From positions 55,595,249-55,659,248 of the forward strand of contig NC_088295.1 in assembly GCF_032854445.1 (NCBI RefSeq): a stretch of DNA of 64,000 bases, written 5' to 3'. Shown piece by piece: positions 37,601 to 64,000 of the stretch; positions within the stretch are counted from its first letter, which is position 1, and every line of letters starts with the position of its first letter. The DNA is from Liolophura sinensis (taxonomy: Eukaryota; Mollusca; Polyplacophora; Chitonida; Chitonidae). Both the position numbers and the translations under genes were made by a program. Below the pieces are notes generated by a model. That model was not told the DNA's origin. It saw nothing but the letters and a program-made list of their open reading frames with translations, and made no database searches.

Positions 37601-40600
37601 TATGCATTCACCAAAAATTAAAACCCTATATGGAAAACTGTTGGAGTTGTAGCCCGGACATGAAATCATATCTGTTTATATAGCATACATAGGCAAAATG
37701 GCAACCTGGTAGCCATGAAAACTGGGAAAATGGACAAATGTGAGTACCGACACATCATCTCTTTATGTATGCATTCACCAAAAATTAAAACTGTATGTAA
37801 CAGACTGTTGGAGTTATAGCCCAGACATGAATATGGATGAATGGACAGATGGACAAAATCTGTATAACATAATACACACCACCAATAGGTAGAGGCGTAT
37901 AAAAATGAAGTATGAGACATTTCAGGAAAATGGACAACCTACCTGTCTGAACTGAGAGAAGCTGCAAATTCCCCCAGGGGATCAATGGTAACACCTTGTA
38001 CAAAGCTTTTGTGGTCATGAAACTTGGCTAGTTTTGTGTCTGAAAGGAAAATTACACGTATGCTACAGACTCAGGCTTCATATAATTTAGCTATGCAAAA
38101 GACACTTAACCATTATCTTACCTACTATATAGTGTCAAAAATTAATCAAGACTAAATTGTGCCCACAAAATCAAACATTTATGATCAATGATTTTATTAC
38201 AATTTTTTTTGTCAAAGAACATATATTCCCCCCCAAAAATTTAAGAAAAACCATAATGTATTTACAGTTACCCTAATTCTTCAACCTTCTTCGCACATGA
38301 AAGAGCAACTTTCAGAGCAATATATGCACTTATAATTTAATTTTGGAGACAAAACTACATTTGTTGAATTCCCCAGATTCAGGGCTTCACAAAAAGCAAG
38401 AATAACAACTTCAGAATAAACACCTTACAAATATGCGAAAAGTCTGAAGAATTACAGCACCTATACACAGGCCATAGCCTATGGCAGAGGCTGGATAAAA
38501 ACCTGCTACCATCAGGGGATAGCGGTGTGAACTAAGGCAGTCTAATCTACTTGACCAAGGGCCCTTCTCACAAACTGTGTTGAGTTTTAGTCCGACCCTG
38601 TAATCCAAATTAAACTCTCAAATGTCTAAACCACATCAACCAAATTTTGACTGCTGATTCAATGTTATAATAGTACAATTTCAGCCATCTCTGAGTATCC
38701 AGTTTTAAATATTTGTTTAGGGGTTATAGTTTGGAGTCCCAAATTGCTTCGATAAACACGCCCAGCAAGGTCTAAAGCAGAACAAATCTGGCTACAGCTA
38801 CACCTTCCACAATTATCCAACTTACGATTTTATGATTCATTTGTTTGTCCTCAAATGACCTTAGTCTTGACCTCTCACCTTTTATTGTGTCCCACAGAAT
38901 AGCGCTATTGTCCACAGAGCCAGAGATCAGGGATTTGCCGTCAGCTGACCAGCACAAGTCATACACCTCTTCAGGATGACCCCTGGCAGGAAAACACAAA
39001 CACCCAATCATATGTCTGAATTAAGTCGCCATGCCAACACCCAATCACATGTCTGAATTAACTTGTCATGGCAATGCTATTAAAATGGAGGCTTTCCTTG
39101 AAAGATATTCATATCTGTTGTCTGGGTTTCTGTATAGGAAAATGACCATTACAACAAAAGAACAATACAATACTGCATTTGATCTAGAATGTCGTCCAAG
39201 ACTGTTTTACTCTCTTCCCTGATTCTAGGAGTTCTGCTAATCTTACAAAGCTTTTTGGAAAATAAGGTGACATTTTCTTAAAAAAAACCTCTTTCAGCAC
39301 GAATAATATTAAAGACTTTTATTTGCCTCTACAAATGCACTTTCCTGTGCAAATTTTTAGGTGAAATACAGCAAGTCATGTAATTGAAGTAATTTTTTTT
39401 TTTTTCACCTTGTGAGGCAAAAGCCGTCAGAATCTGAATCTGAGCACAGGAAAACAGTGTTTTTTACATTCAAAGAATCCAATTCATCCTAACTTCCATG
39501 CTTTTAAACACCACCAGGAGGCACGATAATTCCTACCCCCCTTCCCCAATTCTCACCTGAGGATCTTGACAGTTGACCATGTCTCCTTGTTATCCTCTTC
39601 ATCCTCCTGGAAAATGTTACCTGCTGGGGGTGTTGAGTCGTTGAGCTTCCACAGGATGATCACCGAGTCTGCCAACAATAGTACAATCATTCACCATATT
39701 AACTTCTGCAGTCTCTCTGCTTTTACAGCAAGAGTAATTTCAGTGCTAAAAAAAAACTTTGAACGTGGAAATAATCATTCATCTGAAAATGTCTTCTCCA
39801 CAAATTCAGAAGACCTCAATAAATAAATGAACATTTCAGCAACATTATCATTAATTTCCCAGCATCCACAGCGGATTCATCCCCCATTTATGACTTGTAA
39901 TTATTAACACTATTAAACATACACAAACTGTCTAAAATAGAACTAATTACATTTCCCATGAAAACTGCAGTATTTCTATTAAAGTTTTTCATTTCCGTTC
40001 TGGTAAATAGTAAGTTTTACTACTTTCTCAACAAACTGTGCCTGTTTTTTGGCATATTACAGGAATGTCATTGGATGTGAGCATTGTTAATTTACGATTT
40101 CTGTAAAGTTCGCCTGTAAACCTGTCTCAACAATACAATTTATTGTCTTCTGCATTATGCTCTCATGAACACCTAAACTTATATGTTACTAATCAAATTT
40201 GTTCAGGATTAAACTCACCATCTCCAGCGGATGCCAATATATCTCCTGTGGGAGGCAAAAAGAAAAAATTTAAAGCTCAAGGCTATGCTTCAACTATTTC
40301 ATTACAGAATTGAAATAATTTCTATTTCATGTCAGTGATTTTAGATTTCGTCTGTCACCAAAACTGAATGGAGATTTGAGATAGGCTTGAATGTTTTTGA
40401 AAAGTGTACAACTTTAACGGTACAAATCAAACTGCTTGCTGTTAATCGACAAACAAAACAATGTCACTCTGCTCCGTGAATACTGACCTGAAGGAGAAAA
40501 TCTGACAACATTTACAGATCGAGAATGACGAGTGAGACTTGACAAGAATTCCACGTTTCCTTTGCCATCTTTGTCTGTTACCAAACTCCACATCTGTCAA

Positions 40601-41425
40601 TTAAATGATTGAAAGTGAAAAATTTATGTTTTCAATGCAGGTGAAACGATAGCCCACAGTCCTTATTTTTCTACACTTGTCAGCTGAAGGTGGCTATGTG
40701 ATGACTGCCACAAGGAGCACAAGGTTTGGGGTTTAATACTGTAAGCAGGGCAGGAAATTTGTACATTTCCTCATTTTTGTTGTTCATTTCGTTTGCATAG
40801 TTTACGTTCGTCTCAAACCAGTTGACTTGTCTTCCACATGTTACATGAATGCACGTCAAAGAAAATTCCATTCTTCATTCTGTATGTGTACACAAAATTC
40901 TTAAAGATCTCTAAATGTTTGCATGTACTGATATATAATTATTAAAATAAATAATAAACAAGGATAAATAATAAACAACATGAAAATCCAATATAAGCTG
41001 ACACGCTTCCCTGTAATCATAACTCACAAAACCCTGTGACTCTCTCAACATTTCCACAGAACTTGAATAGGGCATATTACATTTATTTATTTATTTACTT
41101 GATTGATGTTTTATGCCGTACTCAAGAATATTTCATTTATATGACGGTGGCCATCATTAGGGTGGGAGGACACCGGGCAGAGCCTGCGGGAAACCCACGA
41201 CCATCCGCAGGTTGCTGGCAGACCTTCCCAAGCACGTCCGGAGAGGAAGCCAACATGAGGGCATATTATATGCAGTGTGTAACATCTCCATATGAATCTT
41301 ACCCGGACAGTTTTGTCCACTCCAGCCGAGGCCAAACGTTGGATACTTCTCTTCCCTGGCTGGAAGTCCAAGCTGTACACAGGCTCCCTGCCATGCCAGA
41401 AAATCTCAGGGGTGTTCACTTTCAT
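31646..41425 (-). CDS. CHAF1B: Chromatin assembly factor 1 subunit B (CAF-1 p60)
   Basis: Twelve coding exons on the minus strand: 41425-41303, 40593-40488, 40245-40219, 39668-39557, 38982-38879, 38039-37943, 36642-36370, 35842-35742, 35336-35285, 34417-34292, 32721-32448 and 31987-31646. All junctions are GT-AG and in phase, giving 578 residues (human about 559). The start [20 protein letters not shown] is unmistakable for the family. WD40 blades include [84 protein letters not shown] and ISSTDGYC-type blocks. The Ser/Pro-rich tail ends near [12 protein letters not shown], as in homologues. CAF-1 deposits H3-H4 onto newly copied DNA together with PCNA, and p60 binds ASF1 through its tail. 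The ATG directly follows an acceptor (TACAG at 41426-41430), so a 5'UTR exon lies upstream. Nothing looks broken. Confidence 0.96.
32080..32437 (-). mobile_element. Diverged SINE-like fragments in CHAF1B intron 11
   Basis: GATTACTGTTAAACGCCAGA with GACGGTGGTCTGTTTAATGG (32080-32210), and TGAAATACTGTTGAGTACAG with an AATAAATAAACAAA end (about 32388-32437), resemble old SINE tails in opposite orientations. Confidence 0.45.
32740..32957 (-). mobile_element. SINE family A in CHAF1B intron 10
   Basis: The tail (ATTTGATTGGTGTCTTACGT), core (CCAGCATTATGGCCAGAGG) and B-box region (ACTTGAACTCACAGCGACC) are present. It includes a small internal duplication of CCAGGCAGAGCCC. It ends only 19 bases from exon 11, leaving that splice acceptor intact. 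Confidence 0.85.
33879..34028 (-). mobile_element. SINE family A, 5'-truncated, in CHAF1B intron 10
   Basis: Tail ATTTGATTGGTGTTTACACC, then a run of G and the core to GCCAGCAAGAG. The head is missing. Confidence 0.82.
34842..34864. repeat. (TGTA)n microsatellite
   Basis: Five to six TGTA units at the 3' end of the adjoining SINE family B copy, probably grown from its tail. Confidence 0.85.
34866..35215 (-). mobile_element. SINE family B, near full length, CHAF1B intron 9
   Basis: On the minus strand the head reads CCTCTTGGCCTAATGGTTAG, a tRNA-like A box, followed by GGGATCAAACGCGGG (B box). The body shares blocks with 21190-21370 and 27725-27975. It gives the head sequence missing from those fragments. 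Confidence 0.8.
35950..36080 (-). mobile_element. SINE family A, diverged fragment
   Basis: CTTGATTGGTGTTAAAGACT, CAAGAATTTTTCACTTATAC and CACGAGCTGGA keep the family A order with many changes. Confidence 0.65.
37180..37850. repeat. Tandem repeat, about 170-bp units, in CHAF1B intron 6
   Basis: Four units, with the anchor (CACCAAAAATTGAAACTCTG and variants) starting near 37263, 37432, 37609 and 37775. Each also has GTTGGAGTTGTAGCC, TTTATATAGTATAT, CCATGACAAC and GACACATCGTC blocks. Spacing is 166-177 bases. Confidence 0.88.
41078..41259 (-). mobile_element. SINE family A, 5'-truncated, CHAF1B first coding intron
   Basis: ATTT repeats, TTGATGTTTTATGCCGTACT and the core to GAGGAAGCCAACATGAG. 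It ends about 43 bases from the donor of the first coding exon. Confidence 0.87.
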
Positions 41426-42716
41426 CTGTAATTAAGATTAACATCATCAGTCTGACTGTATTAACATCTCATTAAAGTGAGGTCTAACAACTTTACAGAA
41501 TCACTCGACCTCAGGCAGAAAGGAAATAAGAGGACTGATACACTGTTATTATTGTCTACTGTCGCGGTATCTGTGGTTAATCCTATATGACAACCTATAA
41601 TCTAAACAGAAAAGAATCTGATCTGATGTGCGATCTGGAAAAAATATGGAGAAATAGCAGTCTCAAATCATCTGCCTTTCAGCATGATGGCAGAACTGAG
41701 TGATGTGAATCAGTAGTTCGGACACTGTCAAATTTCAGGCACAAAACGAGTTCGCTTACATACCTTTGCCTATAAAGCGCTTGTTCCACATTGTGCGTAA
41801 CTGTTCAAGACAGCGGCAGTTGCTGAGGAGTGTGTGGCATGAAAGCTATATGAAAGCTACAATAAATCTATTCTAAAGCAAGTACGGACAAATGGTGGCA
41901 GTGCGGAAAGCAAGTGGAAAGCAGGTCTTTAGACTGGTGTCTTTTATTTGCACGAGACTTGTTTGATAACTAAGACAATCTGCCTTTTCTTCCTGGATAT
42001 TCTTTGAGTACGAAATAAACATTGTTAGCATCGGGACTCTAATGATGCTAGCCAGTGTAAGAAAAGGAGTTGGAGTCCTTCGGGGCTACTCGTACAGTAG
42101 TTTATTTTTCTGAAGTTCTCAAGACACGATCGATGTTGTTGGTCAGAAGTAAAAATCTGTAACGGTTTTAAAACCTGGGCCAAAAAAAAATGGGTTCACG
42201 AGCAATGTCAAATTCGTTATTGGGCACAAAATCTGTCATGGAGCATGTGCACGACTATACGCTTTAGCACTTTATCCATTTACTACGCGAGTTGTACAAA
42301 ATTCCGTTTGGACTCCAGACTGATTTTCGGGCAACGCGTGAACATAGTTTTACTTATGCATCAAATTTATGGTGGTCTGGGAGATGCAGTTGTTGTTCGG
42401 TACCATTACATAATTTTCGCCAAGTTGTCTAACTACTGTGTCAAGTCAAAAATTGTCAAAACACTGGCAGTCACAAGCTAGGTCAATATCAGAATAATAC
42501 AAACCAACATATATGTTCATAGAAAGCAACGAATACCTATAGCTCCGTTCCATGAACTATATTTGAGCGCATACAATGCTACAAGTAAACAAAGCCCTGT
42601 AGTCACTGCTCTCTGTCATTTATAGATCATTATTAACAGGGCTTCGTCAAAACAGCAGCATTATTTCAACTTCAAGGCAGACAAAGATGACGTCGGAAAG
42701 ACCTGCTTCACCTTAC

Positions 42717-42840
42717 CTCGCAAAAAGTCACCCAGTCCTGCGTACATATTCATTGCTAACGACTGAACATTTTTGTAACATACAAACCTTTTTTTCTTAA
42801 TGATTTGCCGATTTTCTACTACAACTTGAGTGTATAGAAA
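42717..42840 (-). promoter_or_regulatory. Predicted CHAF1B 5'UTR exon with strong donor
   Basis: On the minus strand GCGAG|GTAAGG at 42717/42716 is a near-consensus donor just downstream of the E2F-like site. CHAF1B needs an upstream noncoding exon because its ATG abuts an acceptor at 41426. The 5' limit is not defined by the sequence. Confidence 0.4.
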
Positions 42841-42846
42841 ACAAAG

Positions 42847-42857
42847 TTGGCGCGAAA
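42847..42857. promoter_or_regulatory. E2F-type site between CHAF1B and POLQ
   Basis: TTGGCGCGAAA matches the E2F consensus on both strands. CAF-1 subunits are known E2F-controlled replication genes, and POLQ is also S-phase related. On the plus strand TTGGTCG|GTAAGA at 42864/42865 is a donor that could splice to the acceptor before POLQ exon 1 (44536), so the site may serve both genes. Confidence 0.5.
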
Positions 42858-42899
42858 TGTTTGGTCGGTAAGATGAAAAAGCCGAACACTAGTAACAGA

Positions 42900-44535
42900 T
42901 GGAAGGCCAAACATTTCTATTTATAATATCTGTGATCATATCAATGTTCATACCACCTCATCTTTTTATAAAGATAAAATTTACATAAAAGCCGCAAAAA
43001 TTGATCTTATTATCTTAGATGAAGCAGCTGTCTTACATTTCTTCTCAAAGTTTTCGCTTTCATGGCATGATTTTAGATTTCATGAAATTGTTTGTCCTTG
43101 ACCTTTCCGCGATCATGACGGCGCTAATTTCGAATACAAAATGAAGCTTTCCATCGGCTGCTATTTTAAATTAATAGCACACGAGACGCAAAGGCCTTAC
43201 CGTGAATGCCTGAAATGAACTATGTCACGCAAATTACCTGGAAATGTGCGTATGTGTTGTTTACTCTGTAGTTATGTTCAAGTTTTAGTCTAAACAACAA
43301 CAACAACAACATCTACAACGACAACAATATCTTCTGCTGCTCATTCCTCTACCACTCTCAGGAACATGATGTGGGGAGTTGTAAAGCTATATACATCACC
43401 TCGCAGGGTTAGTTCATTAGTTCATTAAAGAATCTGCTCTTTACAACGACCATCAGAAAAGGGGGTTAGCGGCAAAGAAAGCTTATATGGACAACAATCT
43501 CGTGTACAACTCCCCAGGAGGCGTAGTCCCTGATACTGCATACGTGTGCGTAGGCCTACTTGGGAATCAGAATATTGTTAAAGCTATTAGAGTTACAGAG
43601 AAATTGCAAAACTGAATTGCCTCACAATTACATGCAGCAATTACAATTACTTGCAGCACCTCCGTGTTGTCCAGGTACACCGACTGGTGGTTGAGGAATA
43701 TTTGGATACGCCATATTCATGGCTGCCCAACCCACAGTCAGAGACAAGTGTCCTAAACTAAATTGTGCGGAACAGATGGCGGCCCAAATAAGCACCTCAC
43801 TAATACCTGGCTGGTCAAATTTACATTGTAAAATCTCCCCATCTAAATCGCCTCACATATGTGGCTGATTGATGATCTGGCTTTCACTTGTGGTGCAGTT
43901 ATCTTCTAGTCACATATCCACAATATGACTGAAAACTTTCCGGTGTGGTGTTCAGTTATATATAATCATCCATGTAGTCTTCTAGTCTCACCAGTCAAAT
44001 TTAACTTACTATGGACCTTTTTATTGACATAAAAGAACCATAAAGGGAAATACAACTTATCAATGAAATGAATCACCAGTTTATACAAAGGATGCAAAGG
44101 AAAACAGTAATGGGAAATATATTTCAGTTTATTTATGAGTAGGACTTTAGTTTTTATCCAGAAAAATAGCCGCAAAAAAAAAAACATAATGAATAAAAAG
44201 AAAAAGGTTGTGAAAGTAAAAGCAGTGTAAATGAGTGATGCATTGGTTGTATATTGAAACTCGGAGAAGTCAACCTGCAAGTTAACACTCTACATTTGAG
44301 GAAGCAATATTGTGGTTGTTTCTTAAATTTCCATATATTTTTATAAAAAAAGTGAAGGCATCTCCAAGCAATATTAACTCTTTAAAATCATGTGGATATC
44401 TTTATACTTTTGAGTTCTGATTACTGAACCCTTGTATACTCTGACCCTAGAACGTATGGTATAACCATTAAAATGTCAGTATATCATTATCATGAAATAT
44501 AATTGTCACATTTCTGTATAATATATAATATTTCA
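42900..44535. other. CHAF1B-POLQ intergenic or POLQ 5' intron
   Basis: No coding sequence recognised. GGGGAGTTGTA (near 43374) and its reverse complement TACAACTCCCC (near 43505) face each other across about 130 bases and could be the ends of a small element, but target duplications were not clear. TTTCAG at 44531-44536 is an acceptor-like site before POLQ exon 1. Confidence 0.4.
43291..43330. repeat. (CAA)n simple repeat
   Basis: AACAACAACAACAACAACAT and nearby imperfect units. Confidence 0.85.
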
Positions 44536-44573
44536 GAGCGTTGTTTGGTCTGTGATGTGTCTGTGGTAAAAGG

Positions 44574-64000
<19,427 letters not shown>

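Overview
This is an intron-rich, AT-rich animal nuclear window, most likely from a lophotrochozoan and probably a mollusc. The reasons are GT-AG introns of hundreds to thousands of bases, several tRNA-derived SINE families of the kind common in mollusc genomes, and animal DNA-repair and chromatin genes. The species cannot be told from the sequence. No bacterial operon, CRISPR array or plasmid-like feature is present.

Layout. Positions 1-1560 hold three diverged tandem copies of a block carrying a proline tRNA(UGG): one intact, one decayed, one truncated. Positions 4587-10021 (+) encode a three-exon coiled-coil protein that resembles the LURAP1 adaptor family. Positions 11.7-17.4 kb are repeat-dominated: SINEs, and a degenerate satellite of 300-500 bp modules with internal GATGAGATG-type tracts. 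Positions 19085-20290 (+) are an intronless 401-residue basic, disordered protein that I do not recognise. Positions 20.5-24.5 kb are SINE fragments. Positions 24556-25925 are a 51-bp tandem array that begins like an exon but carries nonsense and frameshift changes. Positions 27555-28591 (+) encode a two-exon, 65-residue secreted cysteine-rich peptide with a defensin-like spacing.

The right half holds two well-supported genes in head-to-head orientation. CHAF1B (31646-41425, minus, 12 coding exons, 578 residues) is the WD40 p60 subunit of chromatin assembly factor 1. POLQ (44574 to beyond 64000, plus, 16 exons seen) is DNA polymerase theta: a complete helicase module, then the first 870 or so residues of the disordered linker, with the polymerase domain lying outside the window. 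An E2F-type site sits between them at 42847-42857, flanked by plausible 5'UTR splice donors on both strands, so a shared divergent promoter is possible. Both genes act at replication and repair: CHAF1B deposits H3-H4 behind forks, and POLQ carries out theta-mediated end joining.

The most interesting object is inside POLQ intron 7: a 1603-bp DNA transposon (49184-50786) with 15-bp perfect terminal inverted repeats and TTAA target duplications. It carries the start of a THAP zinc-finger ORF on one strand and a two-exon P2X7-tail-like cysteine-domain ORF on the other, joined tail to tail by an apparent internal deletion. TTAA sites plus THAP point to the Kolobok superfamily. POLQ itself shows a recently expanded 20-residue tandem repeat in its linker, a roughly 256-residue N-terminal extension, and a tandemly duplicated splice donor at exon 8 that could add 16 residues in frame.
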